Shown: positions 27,251 to 35,679 of the stretch, in pieces | How the letters are laid out: the number at the start of each line of letters is the position of its first letter | How positions within the stretch are numbered: position 1 is the first letter of the stretch | Assembly: GCF_011421635.1 (NCBI RefSeq) | Contig: NZ_WTLI01000001.1 | Span: forward strand, 1-64,000 | From: Paenibacillus turpanensis | Lineage (GTDB): Bacteria > Bacillota > Bacilli > Paenibacillales > YIM-B00363 | DNA: 64,000 nucleotides | Reading direction: 5' to 3' | Notes under the pieces: model-generated | What the model was told of the DNA's origin: nothing | Database searches by the model: none | Seen by the model: only the letters and a program-made list of their open reading frames with translations | Position numbers and translations under genes: made by a program

Positions 27251-28267
27251 ATGGCTCACTTATTTTCGGAGTGGAACATCCGCGGTCTTACGCTGAAAAA
27301 TAGAATCGTCATGTCTCCGATGTGTATGTATTCTTGTCTTGAAGAAGACGGGAAAGCAACGAGCTGGCACGATATTCATTATGCCTCAAGAGCGGTTGGG
27401 CAGGTTGGCCTGATTGTTGTCGAAGCAACAGCCATTGCTCCGGAGGGACGAATTTCTCCCCGCGATCTTGGGATTTGGGAGGATGGACAGATCGCCGGAC
27501 TGCAGCGCATCGTTTCTCTCGTTCATGAGCGCGGCAGTAAAATCGGAATTCAGCTGGCGCATGCCGGCCGTAAATCCGAGGTAGAGGGCACGATCTTTGC
27601 CCCGTCAGCAATCCCGTTTCAAGAAACGAGCCGGACTCCGCAGGAAATGACCGTAGAGCAAATCCGCGAAACCGTGAATGCCTTTGCTGCAGGCGCGAAG
27701 CGTGCGAAGGAAGCCGGCTTCGACGTCATTGAAATCCATGCCGCTCACGGCTATCTCATTAATGAATTTCTCTCCCCGCTTTCCAACCGTCGCGACGATG
27801 AGTACGGCGGTGATGAGGCTCGCCGTTACCGCTTGCTATCGGAAGTCATTGATGCGGTTCGCGGCGTGTGGGACGGACCGCTATTTGTCCGCATCTCCGC
27901 CAACGACTATCACCCGGAAGGAAATACACCGGAGGTTTATGTAAGATATGCTGTGAAGATGAAAGAGCAAGGCGTCGATCTCATTGACTGCAGCTCCGGC
28001 GCGGTCGTTCCGGCACGGATACCGGTATCTCCCGGCTATCAAGTGCCCTATGCCGCCCAGATCCGCAGCGAAGCCGGAATCGCCACCGGTGCCGTTGGCC
28101 TTATTACGGAAGGGCCGCAGGCCGAGCAAATTTTGCAGGACGGCAGTGCCGACCTGATCTTCATCGGTCGCGAGCTTCTGCGCGACCCGTATTGGCCGCG
28201 TACGGCGGCACAGCAGCTTGGAGCCAAGCTGCAAGCGCCCGTGCAGTACGAGCGCGGCTGGGCGTAA
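27251..28267 (+). CDS. namA: NADPH dehydrogenase, old yellow enzyme family (YqjM-like)
   Basis: An FMN-dependent ene-reductase that reduces the C=C bond of electrophilic enals, enones and nitro compounds. The 338 residues match the length of YqjM. Visible hallmarks are MSPMCMYSC with the redox-modulating Cys of the YqjM subclass (C26), QLAHAGRK, the active-site pair in [24 protein letters not shown] and [20 protein letters not shown] lies eight bases before the ATG at 27251. Monocistronic, with its own terminator. Confidence 0.95.
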   Translation: MAHLFSEWNIRGLTLKNRIVMSPMCMYSCLEEDGKATSWHDIHYASRAVGQVGLIVVEATAIAPEGRISPRDLGIWEDGQIAGLQRIVSLVHERGSKIGIQLAHAGRKSEVEGTIFAPSAIPFQETSRTPQEMTVEQIRETVNAFAAGAKRAKEAGFDVIEIHAAHGYLINEFLSPLSNRRDDEYGGDEARRYRLLSEVIDAVRGVWDGPLFVRISANDYHPEGNTPEVYVRYAVKMKEQGVDLIDCSSGAVVPARIPVSPGYQVPYAAQIRSEAGIATGAVGLITEGPQAEQILQDGSADLIFIGRELLRDPYWPRTAAQQLGAKLQAPVQYERGWA

Positions 28268-28290
28268 AGATTCGGCTCACACGCCGCACA

Positions 28291-28328
28291 AAAAGGCTTT
28301 CCGCGAAAACCGTGGAAAGCCTTATTTT
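28291..28328 (+). terminator. Terminator of namA
   Basis: AAGGCTTTCC and GGAAAGCCTT form a 10-bp stem with inner CG pairs, followed by ATTTT. Confidence 0.82.
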
Positions 28329-28392
28329 CACTAGTGGAGCCTCCTAGCTTCACTGTCTAGGTAAATAAAATTATGGAGAGAATCTCTTGATC

Positions 28393-29190
28393 CTATCGTT
28401 TTCTTGCCTTGATGACAAAAGTAACAGGAAGCATCTTTGCTTTTTTTGAAAAATCGCCGCTATTCATTAATTCCTCATCAGATTGCTCAATCAATTCCTC
28501 AATGACAAATCCCGCTTTTGCCAACGCATTCACATAGGTGGATAGTTTACGGTCAGACAAGGTAAGCGTACTTCCGTCAAGAGATACCGAATACCAAGAT
28601 TCATCGTGATAACATTTTTTAAATACAAGCATATTATTTTCTGCAGCAACACATTTGTGTATAGGATGAGACCAGCTAAAAATAAATACGCCGTCTTTTC
28701 TCAAGTAAGAAGCAATCCTGCGAAAAGTACCCTCTAGGTCGGTTGTCCAGCCTATAGCGTAAATCGAGTAAACAAAGTCAAAATACTCCTCTGGTATACC
28801 ACATTCTTCTTCCATGGGAGAGCAGATTAATTTTGCTGATAGACCATAGTCGCTCAAATGTTGCTTTGTCTTTTCGATTTGGTTTTCAGAAATATCCAAA
28901 CCCCATAGTTCAGATGCTTTACGTTCTCCCAAATATTTCAAAGATTGACCGCTTCCACAACCTATTTCTAGCACCCTTTTTCCTGAGACATCACCAAATA
29001 GCTGGCATTTTTCTTCGGAGACAAACGCCCCATACAAAGGAAGTGCGGTTGCTCCTAAAACATCATTACCTTTTGTATCCCAAAATAAGCCGTTTGTTTT
29101 ATGTACAATACTCTTATCCATATTGACCGAGACGGCATCAACCTCACCACCGCCTATCATGTTTGTTCTATGTACAATATTCTTGTTCAT
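28393..29190 (-). CDS. Class I SAM-dependent methyltransferase
   Basis: A methyltransferase of about 265 residues: motif I VLEIGCGSGQSLKYL, acidic end of strand 2 LDISENQ, motif II-like DFVYSIYAIGWTTD, and post-motif LRKDGVFIFSWSHP. Substrate unknown. The gene is visibly AT-rich (about 40% GC by eye) against roughly 53% in namA, which suggests transfer. Its 5' end contains an in-frame near-duplication: the sequence starting at the first ATG (29190) recurs 69 bp later at a second ATG (29121), giving two similar N-termini (MNKNIVHRTN and MDKSIVHKTN). Either could be the start, and neither has a strong ribosome site. Confidence 0.83.
   Translation of the reverse strand: MNKNIVHRTNMIGGGEVDAVSVNMDKSIVHKTNGLFWDTKGNDVLGATALPLYGAFVSEEKCQLFGDVSGKRVLEIGCGSGQSLKYLGERKASELWGLDISENQIEKTKQHLSDYGLSAKLICSPMEEECGIPEEYFDFVYSIYAIGWTTDLEGTFRRIASYLRKDGVFIFSWSHPIHKCVAAENNMLVFKKCYHDESWYSVSLDGSTLTLSDRKLSTYVNALAKAGFVIEELIEQSDEELMNSGDFSKKAKMLPVTFVIKARKR
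29092..29190. repeat. In-frame 30-bp direct repeat at the methyltransferase start
   Basis: 29092-29121 and 29161-29190 match at 26 of 30 positions. The offset is 69 bp (23 codons), so the copies are in the same frame, and each includes an ATG on the minus strand. Confidence 0.8.
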
Positions 29191-29396
29191 AACCAATTAT
29201 CGCCACCCCAACTCTATATTGGTATATTTGCAACACCATCATATCGTACATATGTTCCTATGTAAATGCTGTCTATAACGAATCATTAGAACGAAAGTGC
29301 CCACTAATGAGAAAACGGCATCCGGGTAATTTCCGGTATACCGTCATTGTGTTGTAAACTTTATATAATTTTTTTCCGGTAACGAGAGGATTTCGC

Positions 29397-30314
29397 CTAC
29401 TGGCTTTCGTGCATCCCTTTTTCATCTATCTTGGATGCATCTTCTCCTGCTCCTGCTCCAGCCCCCGTACTATTACCATTAGCCGCCTGCAGCCGCTCCA
29501 ATATTCTGCGCTTGCGATAAAGCATCCGGCCTGCCTCGGCTACGTCTTTTACCGTCCCGCGATTGATATACGCTCCAAAGACCATACCGGCCACCGGCAC
29601 GAGCTGAAACAGCTTCTTCCAGCCAAAATTGTCGCGGTACGCCGCGATTACCTCTCTCCAGCCCTGCAGCTGAGAAATTCCTCGTTCGCTTCGTCCGTTT
29701 TGCGAAAAGTTAACAAGCTCATCTAGGACTGCCCTTTTGCCCACAATATCGGAAGACACGAACTGAAGACATTTCACAATGAAAATACGCTCCTGACGGT
29801 CATTAGGATCGTACCCGTAGCATAGTGCCATTTCCTGCAGCACCTTGAGGGACAGTCCGAGCAGCACAGGAATGTCAATGGCTAGCGTAAACACACCGCC
29901 AAAGCCTGTCGTTGCCCCTTGCACGGTAGCTACGCGGGCCCTGGATTGCTCCAGCTCGATAGCTGTCAAATCCATCACCTCAAGAGGAATCCGGGCCGCC
30001 TCCTGCGCCGATTCTATGACATTGTTCGAAAGCTGAGGGGAACTGCCTTCCACCGCTGGCAGCCTCCGCTGCAAAGCTTCATACACCGAGCGCGACGACA
30101 CTAAATACCGCCCGCCGCTTTGAATAAACTGGCCGATCTCATCTAATATGACATTGATTTTCTCATGAATAAAAGCCGGGGTGATTTTGTCCAACAGGAC
30201 GAACGGAAGACGGCCAATCTTTTCCCAAAACCATAAATCCTTCTGATCCTGCTCCCATTTTTCCACTTCACGGAGCTCGTGCTGCAATGTCTCTCGGCTC
30301 TCAACCATCGTCAT
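29397..30314 (-). CDS. EcsC family protein
   Basis: 305 residues of the EcsC family (function unknown; B. subtilis EcsC is linked to an ABC transporter operon). Family segments seen are SAQEAARIPLEVMDLTAIELEQSRARVATVQGATTGFGGVFTLAIDIPVLLGLSLKVLQEMALCYGYDP and the C-terminal LVPVAGMVFGAYINRGTVKDVAEAGRMLYRKR. No ecsAB genes are near. The ATG at 30314 has GGAGG nine bases upstream. The C-terminal GAGAGAGED tail is low-complexity. Confidence 0.85.
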   Translation of the reverse strand: MTMVESRETLQHELREVEKWEQDQKDLWFWEKIGRLPFVLLDKITPAFIHEKINVILDEIGQFIQSGGRYLVSSRSVYEALQRRLPAVEGSSPQLSNNVIESAQEAARIPLEVMDLTAIELEQSRARVATVQGATTGFGGVFTLAIDIPVLLGLSLKVLQEMALCYGYDPNDRQERIFIVKCLQFVSSDIVGKRAVLDELVNFSQNGRSERGISQLQGWREVIAAYRDNFGWKKLFQLVPVAGMVFGAYINRGTVKDVAEAGRMLYRKRRILERLQAANGNSTGAGAGAGEDASKIDEKGMHESQ

Positions 30315-30542
30315 GAAACAGGTCCTCCTATACCGAACATCAATTTTCATCATTGGGTACTCTCAGTGTGCCATGATTTTCTGCGTAATACTACGCATAG
30401 AGGAGAGCTCCGGTTGCATGCGGGTGCATGCGATCTTTGCTAATTGAACTGCAAACGAGGGGCTGCCAGGCACTTCGGTTACATGTCCAATAATCCATGT
30501 TTGCTCATCTTGTCTACTTCCAATATTAAATTGCTAAACAGC

Positions 30543-30567
30543 AAAAAAAGCGGGATCGCTCCCGCCT
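30543..30567 (-). terminator. Terminator of the siderophore reductase operon
   Basis: GCGGGA-tcgc-TCCCGC, then seven U on the minus strand. The remainder of the gap 30315-30637 shows no gene. Confidence 0.85.
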
Positions 30568-30637
30568 CAATTCCGATGTTTATCTCTCATTTCCCTTCAG
30601 AAGCAAATCTTCCTCAGAAATCACCGATAGTCCCGAT

Positions 30638-31480
30638 CTATCGTATATGCCCCGCCGCTGATGTATTGAGGTACTGGCTTACAGCCTGCCTTGCTTCCGT
30701 CCGCCTCTGCTTGCGCTCTTCCTCGTTCATCCGTGGACAAGTGTAGCAATAGTACCCTCCATCTGTGCGATAAAACAAACAGCAGGACGATTTCAGTGCC
30801 ACGGTTTTACCGGGGTCCTTCATGTCCTCCACAAACGTAAGCTTCGCATGAAAAGGATTGTGCTTTAGGCCGAACAGGTCCGGCTCCAGCTCTTTGAGAA
30901 ACGCGAAGTCATCGCGGATACGCCCTACCACCGCCGCTTCATCCTCAAGGGCGGAGCACCAGGATGCGGTCTGGTTGTAGAACGCTCCCGGAAGCTGGCC
31001 CCACAGCTGCCCCGCAGGCAGCTCTGACACACTGGAGATGCAGTCGAACACCGGCTTTAGGCATTCGGAATATAACCCGCGAACGGCTGCCTCCCTCCAC
31101 TCCGCTCTCTCTTGCGGGTGAACCGGGGCATCCAGAAGCTCGCCGTTCGCCAAGACAAACTCAAACCGAATTCGCCCCGACTGCTCGTCGCGAATCACCT
31201 GCAGGCGTGTTTGCTCAGCCTTTACGCTAAAGGCCGAATTATACACGGAAAGCCCATATTGGAAGCCAAGGGCAAACGTTCTCAGCCAGCCGGACAAAAA
31301 AGTCGCTGCAGGGGCTTGGCTATCCGCTTTAATACTTTCCGCATACGTATGTAGAAGCCCGCTCATCCGAGCCGGGTCGCACAGCTCGCGAAAAGTTAAA
31401 GATTCCGGCGCATCTGTAGCAGTATCCTTTGGCAGCGTAATCGCAAATTGCTGCTGCAGCCAGGAATAATCGACCTTCAT
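30638..31480 (-). CDS. FhuF-like ferric siderophore reductase
   Basis: 280 residues, weakly conserved except at the C-terminus, which carries the FhuF-type [2Fe-2S] motif C-C-x(9-10)-C-x2-C (SSCCLFYRTDGGYYCYTCPRM). Such proteins reduce ferric siderophores in the cytoplasm to release iron. The ATG at 31480 has CAGGAG upstream and lies 14 bp from the stop of the Fur-boxed ATPase gene, so both are expected to be iron-repressed in one operon. Confidence 0.8.
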   Translation of the reverse strand: MKVDYSWLQQQFAITLPKDTATDAPESLTFRELCDPARMSGLLHTYAESIKADSQAPAATFLSGWLRTFALGFQYGLSVYNSAFSVKAEQTRLQVIRDEQSGRIRFEFVLANGELLDAPVHPQERAEWREAAVRGLYSECLKPVFDCISSVSELPAGQLWGQLPGAFYNQTASWCSALEDEAAVVGRIRDDFAFLKELEPDLFGLKHNPFHAKLTFVEDMKDPGKTVALKSSCCLFYRTDGGYYCYTCPRMNEEERKQRRTEARQAVSQYLNTSAAGHIR

Positions 31481-31493
31481 CTTTTCTCCTGTC

Positions 31494-32360
31494 TTACGCA
31501 TTCGAGGCCATGGCAATCCGCGGCTCTTCTTTCGCGACGGATTTGGTGATTTTATCGGAAGCTGCCGCCTGCTCTTGTCCAGTTAACTCATAAGGTAGAC
31601 AAAGCGGCACACCGGTTCTCGGATCCGGAATAATGTCGGCCTCAATACCGAACACCTCACGCAATACATCCTCGGTCACAACCTCTGCCGGCTCCCCTTC
31701 ACTGATCACTCGACCGGATTTAATCGCTACCATATGCTGAGCGAAACGAGTCGCGTGGTTTAAATCATGCACAACCATAATAATCGTACGGCCTTCCTCG
31801 GCATTCAGCTTTTCGAGAAGCTTCAGCACTTCCAGCTGGTGAGCCATGTCAAGGTAGGTGGTCGGCTCATCGAGGAACAAAATATCCGTTTGCTGCGCAA
31901 GCGCCATCGCAATCCATGCGCGCTGTCGCTGTCCTCCCGAAAGCTGATCGACAGGGCGGTCGCAAAAATCGGTCATTCCCGTCACTTCAATCGCCCATTG
32001 AATAACGTCCTTGTCCTCTTTAGACAAGGAACCGAAGCCCTTCTGATGCGGGAAGCGCCCGTAGCCGATCAGCTCGGATACAGTAAGTCCGTCCGGTGCA
32101 GTCGGATTTTGCGGCAAAATGGCAAGCTGCTTCGCCACTTCCTTCGTCGACTGCTTGTGAATACATTTGCCATCGAGAAATACGTTTCCGCCGGCCGGCT
32201 TTAAAATACGAGCCAGCGTCTTTAGAATCGTCGACTTGCCGGAACCGTTGGAGCCGACGAGGGCAGTAATTTTTCCTGTTGGGATCGAAAAATTCAAATC
32301 TTCAACAATAAGACGATCTCCGTAGGAGATATCCAGCTGCTTCGTAAAAAGCCTAGTCAT
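31494..32360 (-). CDS. Iron-siderophore ABC transporter ATP-binding protein (FecE/FhuC type)
   Basis: A 288-residue ATPase: Walker [11 protein letters not shown]-loop LPQNP, signature [19 protein letters not shown], Walker [17 protein letters not shown] and H-loop VVHDLNHA, a set typical of FhuC/FecE ATPases. A 35-residue C-terminal extension is not usual. No permease or binding-protein genes are present, so it probably energises permeases coded elsewhere. Two Fur-type boxes lie about 80-120 bp upstream. The ATG at 32360 has GAGGGG upstream. Confidence 0.92.
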   Translation of the reverse strand: MTRLFTKQLDISYGDRLIVEDLNFSIPTGKITALVGSNGSGKSTILKTLARILKPAGGNVFLDGKCIHKQSTKEVAKQLAILPQNPTAPDGLTVSELIGYGRFPHQKGFGSLSKEDKDVIQWAIEVTGMTDFCDRPVDQLSGGQRQRAWIAMALAQQTDILFLDEPTTYLDMAHQLEVLKLLEKLNAEEGRTIIMVVHDLNHATRFAQHMVAIKSGRVISEGEPAEVVTEDVLREVFGIEADIIPDPRTGVPLCLPYELTGQEQAAASDKITKSVAKEEPRIAMASNA

Positions 32361-32438
32361 TATGGCTGCCCCTCTCATACAAAATTTCGATCGACACCGA
32401 TCAGCGAATCATTAAGGTGAAGTATTCCATATGTTAAA

Positions 32439-32482
32439 TGAGAACGATCATCATTAGCACTCATTAATGATAATCGTTCTCA
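32439..32482. promoter_or_regulatory. Two Fur boxes before the siderophore ATPase
   Basis: TGAGAACGATCATCA (32439-32453) and TGATAATCGTTCTCA (32468-32482) each resemble the 7-1-7 Fur consensus TGATAATNATTATCA; the second matches at 13 of 15 positions. They are inverted relatives of each other, spaced 29 bp. Confidence 0.8.
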
Positions 32483-32586
32483 TTTTTTACGTCAAGATTT
32501 TTCGTGCATTTTTTCCCAAATCCCGAAAATTTTCTACATCCGGGCAACCTTCTGGATTCCCGCAACGATTTTCAGCCAGCAAAAAT

Positions 32587-32617
32587 AAAAAAACGCCGGG
32601 AACAAAGCCCCAGCGTC
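32587..32617 (-). terminator. Terminator of the 114-residue protein gene
   Basis: ACGCTGGG/CCCGGCGT-type stem with a 7-8 base loop, followed by seven U on the minus strand. Confidence 0.8.
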
Positions 32618-32624
32618 TCATTAA

Positions 32625-32969
32625 CTATTGTAGCGGAATCCGATACTGCGATTTTTCCTCAACGATATGCTCCCCATCCTGATACACCCAGCGAAATAGC
32701 AGCTCATCCCCATCATAACCGGTTCGTGCACGCAAATCCGGTACAATGACGGAGTTTAGATTGTCGAGAATCGTCTGCTGCAGAAGCTGAAGCCGCTTCA
32801 TCGCCTCGTCGGCTAAACGCTCCGCCTCCGGCTGCGGATGCTGTAAACCGTAAAAACGGATCGGCACCTGTTCTACAAGCAGATCGCCCGCTATCGGATG
32901 CCCGGCTTCCGCTAAGGTTCGGCTTAGAAAAGCAATCCAATCCTTTACCAAATCAATTTCAACCCTCAT
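32625..32969 (-). CDS. Conserved-looking protein of unknown function (114 aa)
   Basis: A soluble, acidic 114-residue protein, probably alpha/beta, with no signal peptide or membrane helix. A strong ribosome site (AAGGGGAGGAAGG) precedes the ATG and a clean terminator follows, so it is a real single gene. No family recognised. Confidence 0.7.
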   Translation of the reverse strand: MRVEIDLVKDWIAFLSRTLAEAGHPIAGDLLVEQVPIRFYGLQHPQPEAERLADEAMKRLQLLQQTILDNLNSVIVPDLRARTGYDGDELLFRWVYQDGEHIVEEKSQYRIPLQ

Positions 32970-33055
32970 TCCTTCCTCCCCTTTCCACCATATGAACGGC
33001 TCCCTAGGTAAACTGCGGCCGTCGAGCTGTCTCCTCCGAAAACAACTTCCCTACC

Positions 33056-33556
33056 TTAATCCCATAAACGCTGACCCGAGAGCAGCACCTGCACCGCCTT
33101 TTTCATCAATGGCTTCGTCAGACCGTCGTATGGATCGCAGTGGACAAAATGCGTTTTGGTGTAATCCCCCATCGATTCCTGATCGTCCAAAATGACGATG
33201 CCCTTAATTTTCAGCCGCTTATTTTGCTCCAGCCACAGCTGAATTTCTTGCCACCGTTCTGCGCTTTCCTCAGGCTTGTCCAGCTCCGGCGTAACGCCAA
33301 TCACGCGGCTTTGCAGCCCGGCCTCCTCCATTGCCTTCATAAACACCTTCCACAGCCTCGAGGTCTCTCGTTTTTTACGCCAAGAAGAGGTTACCACAAT
33401 ATACGCATTCGTCACCTCGATCATTTCCTTCAAAGAAAGCAAGGGTAAGGGGTCGAGCCGGATCTGGTCAGGACGCGTGTCCGCGCCAGCCCCCTGGAAC
33501 TGTAAATTCCGGACTGTATTTATAACGCCGTCGATATCCAAAAATATAATTCTCAT
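33056..33556 (-). CDS. HAD-like domain protein (Swiss-army-knife RNA repair type)
   Basis: A 166-residue HAD-superfamily domain: FLDIDGVIN carries the nucleophile Asp and the +2 Asp (motif I), VVTSSWRKK is motif II (Ser) and GIVILDDQESM is motif IV. A DNA/RNA-repair-associated HAD family (the HAD domain of Swiss-army-knife RNA repair proteins) has this compact form. Substrate unknown. ATG at 33556 with AAGGA upstream. Confidence 0.75.
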   Translation of the reverse strand: MRIIFLDIDGVINTVRNLQFQGAGADTRPDQIRLDPLPLLSLKEMIEVTNAYIVVTSSWRKKRETSRLWKVFMKAMEEAGLQSRVIGVTPELDKPEESAERWQEIQLWLEQNKRLKIKGIVILDDQESMGDYTKTHFVHCDPYDGLTKPLMKKAVQVLLSGQRLWD

Positions 33557-33630
33557 CAATATCCTTCCCTATCTGTACCAATATGTACAACGGGACGACC
33601 GTGCGGCCGCCCCTAACAAAATCGTTCTAT

Positions 33631-33747
33631 TTACAGTGCAAATGTTTGGCTGATGATCACAAGAAGGATGAACAGAACCAAAATCGCACCAGTGGACGTC
33701 CAAACTGCTCCTACACCTGCTTCGTAACCTTTTGCTGCGTATGCCAT
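33631..33747 (-). CDS. YjcZ-like small sporulation peptide (38 aa)
   Basis: A 38-residue peptide: MAYAAKGYEAGVGAVWTSTG, then the hydrophobic AILVLFILLVIISQTFAL. The VLFILLVII core is the hallmark of YjcZ-family sporulation peptides. GGGAGG lies about ten bases before the ATG. Probably a spore-associated membrane peptide; its function is unknown in the family. Confidence 0.72.
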   Translation of the reverse strand: MAYAAKGYEAGVGAVWTSTGAILVLFILLVIISQTFAL

Positions 33748-33776
33748 GTTACTTCAACCTCCCGATATTGGTCTAC

Positions 33777-33790
33777 GTGATGTTCATCAC
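33777..33790. promoter_or_regulatory. FNR/CRP-like palindrome upstream of the YjcZ-like gene
   Basis: GTGATGTTCATCAC is nearly identical to the two outer palindromes of the nitrate island (GTGATGGTCATCAC and GTGATGCGCATCAC). It is only about 30 bp before the YjcZ start, too close for class-II activation, so its role is unclear. Confidence 0.4.
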
Positions 33791-33835
33791 ACTCATAGTC
33801 TATGGGCAGAGGCGAAGAAACGGATGGGCGTCAGG

Positions 33836-34660
33836 CTACCTTTTCTGGATTTGGGCGGATGCCATACGTGACATGATCGGGCTTCCATCCCACACAACCT
33901 CGCTTGAAGCTTTGCGAGACTGCACTTCAGGCTCCTCCAGCAGCACAAAAAAGTTTTTCGTCGGCAGGTCTCCGAGCTGATGCTTTGCGCATAACCGGTC
34001 CAAATAATAGCGCATATCCCCGTGATTGCCGGACAAATTATCTCCCCCGCCGTCAAAAGCGAACGCATAGATGGCGCTGGCCACCGGAACCCTTTTAACC
34101 GTAAAACGCCCCGATACCCGTAAAAAGAAATCCCAATCCCAATAATGATACATCTCCACATCAAAAGGACCGATCACATCATGAATCGATCGCCGGTAAA
34201 GACAGCCCGATGACACAAAAGTGGAGAAACGCTTCATCGCTTCCAGATCATGCTCGTACGCAAACAACAGCCGATCCATCGGAATTCGCCGATTGTTCGC
34301 CCGCTGGAAGTGAACGATTTCCACATCGCTGTATACGAGATCAAAGCCCTCGATTTCGTGCAGCATACGCCGGATATGCCCGGGAAGCAGCAAATCATCA
34401 TCATCGCAAAGCATAATATACTCCCCTGCGGCTTTCGCCAACCCCGCATTGCGTGCATGAACATGCTTCACATTTTGCTCCAGCGTCACGATTTCAATAT
34501 TCAATTCCGGATAATGCCCGCATACGGCTTCGACTGGGGTTCCTGCATCGTTGACAACGATAATCTGCATGGAATCTACCTGTTGGCGGGTCAAGCTCTC
34601 CAGCAGCTCGGCAAGCTCTAGCGGCCGGTTATAGGTTGGTATGATAACGGAAAGCAGCAT
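33836..34660 (-). CDS. Family 2 glycosyltransferase
   Basis: A 274-residue GT-A glycosyltransferase: SVIIPTYNRPLELAELLESL, IIVVNDAG and EYIMLCDDDDLLLPGHIRRM (DxD equivalent DDDD) are followed by the acceptor-side motif YHYWDWDFFLRV (ED-type). Transfers a sugar from an NDP-sugar, probably to a surface polymer; acceptor unknown. The ATG at 34660 has AGAGGA six bases upstream. No polysaccharide cluster around it. Confidence 0.9.
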   Translation of the reverse strand: MLLSVIIPTYNRPLELAELLESLTRQQVDSMQIIVVNDAGTPVEAVCGHYPELNIEIVTLEQNVKHVHARNAGLAKAAGEYIMLCDDDDLLLPGHIRRMLHEIEGFDLVYSDVEIVHFQRANNRRIPMDRLLFAYEHDLEAMKRFSTFVSSGCLYRRSIHDVIGPFDVEMYHYWDWDFFLRVSGRFTVKRVPVASAIYAFAFDGGGDNLSGNHGDMRYYLDRLCAKHQLGDLPTKNFFVLLEEPEVQSRKASSEVVWDGSPIMSRMASAQIQKR

Positions 34661-34866
34661 CGTCGTTCCTCTTCCCACTATGTTTTGAGCCTACTTTACC
34701 TTTTTTATGAAAATTCGTCAACGTAAGTTCACACTAGCAAAATAGGCATCGACACGCAATGTTCACAGCTCCCCCGGCTGTTCGTGACAGAAATCACAGG
34801 TGCGGAGGATCCAGCGTGATATAAATAAGATATAAGATCGAACACCACGGAAGGGAAGATGAAACT

Positions 34867-35052
34867 ATGAAACCATTCGCTCTTTTTAATATTGCTATGG
34901 TAATTACATTGATGCTGGGGGCACTGACCGGCGATGTTGCAGGCAACCTTACAGGCTACTTTGGACTCATTCTGCTCGTCATGGCTCTTGGCTGGTTTGG
35001 TGCCAGCGTAGCGTTATGGGTGAGTGCGCTCCGCACACCGGCGAAGCAATAA
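34867..35052 (+). CDS. Small two-helix membrane protein, unknown
   Basis: 61 residues with two hydrophobic helices (about 5-20 and 29-53) and a short basic tail (RTPAKQ). GGGAAG nine bases before the ATG supports translation. Family not recognised. Confidence 0.65.
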   Translation: MKPFALFNIAMVITLMLGALTGDVAGNLTGYFGLILLVMALGWFGASVALWVSALRTPAKQ

Positions 35053-35124
35053 CGACCCGAGCCCCAAGTCTCCATATTAAACCGTACTAGCACATGGAAA
35101 GTGGAAGAGAATACGGCCCAATAT

Positions 35125-35162
35125 AAAAAGGCAGCGAGCGGCGGACACCGTTCAGCTGCCTA
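35125..35162 (-). terminator. Terminator of the Moco/nitrate operon
   Basis: AGGCAGC and GCTGCCT close a hairpin with inner CGG pairs, with five U on the minus strand. It overlaps the mobB stop and would end the long minus-strand operon. Confidence 0.8.
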
Positions 35163-35669
35163 TTGTTGTTGTATGTAATGGAGCACACAAGCGGCGATCG
35201 CCTCCTGCTGCGACCGCATAAAAACTAAATATGGTTCATGCTCTAGCGATGGCAATAGCTCCTTCGTAACGGTCACGGCAGCTATAATATGGTTAAGTGC
35301 GCCAAGCAGCTCCAGATCCTCCTTGGAACGCAAAAGCACAAGCTTCGGATGACCCTCCTGCTTGAACCCTTCAACCAGCACGATATCCAAGCCGCGCATT
35401 TGGTTAAGCAGCTCGTCCAGCGTGCTGCCTCTTCTTTCGTAGTAAGCGGTTTGCCCGGGAGAGGTAATCGCCGAACGCTGGGCCCCGGCCTGCCGGTGAC
35501 GCCACGAATCCGTATCCGGCACATCCGGCTCGAAATCATGGGCGTCATGCTTTATGGTGCCGACCTTCAGTCCGCCTGCAGCAAGACGCTCGATCAAAGC
35601 GCAGACGAGCGTCGTTTTCCCGGAGTTTTTATAACCGACCACTTGAATGACTACCGGCTTCTGCCCCAT
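35160..35669 (-). CDS. mobB: Molybdopterin-guanine dinucleotide biosynthesis adaptor protein
   Basis: A 169-residue P-loop GTPase that assists MobA in attaching GMP to molybdopterin. Walker A is VGYKNSGKTTL; other MobB segments are GTIKHDAHDFEPDVPDTDSWRHRQAGA, and VLVEGFKQEGHPKLVLLR is the Walker-B-like region. It lies 10 bp after moeA. No mobA is in the window. It fits the MGD need of the Mo oxidoreductase upstream. Confidence 0.95.
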   Translation of the reverse strand: MGQKPVVIQVVGYKNSGKTTLVCALIERLAAGGLKVGTIKHDAHDFEPDVPDTDSWRHRQAGAQRSAITSPGQTAYYERRGSTLDELLNQMRGLDIVLVEGFKQEGHPKLVLLRSKEDLELLGALNHIIAAVTVTKELLPSLEHEPYLVFMRSQQEAIAACVLHYIQQQ

Positions 35670-35679
35670 AGCAATCCCC

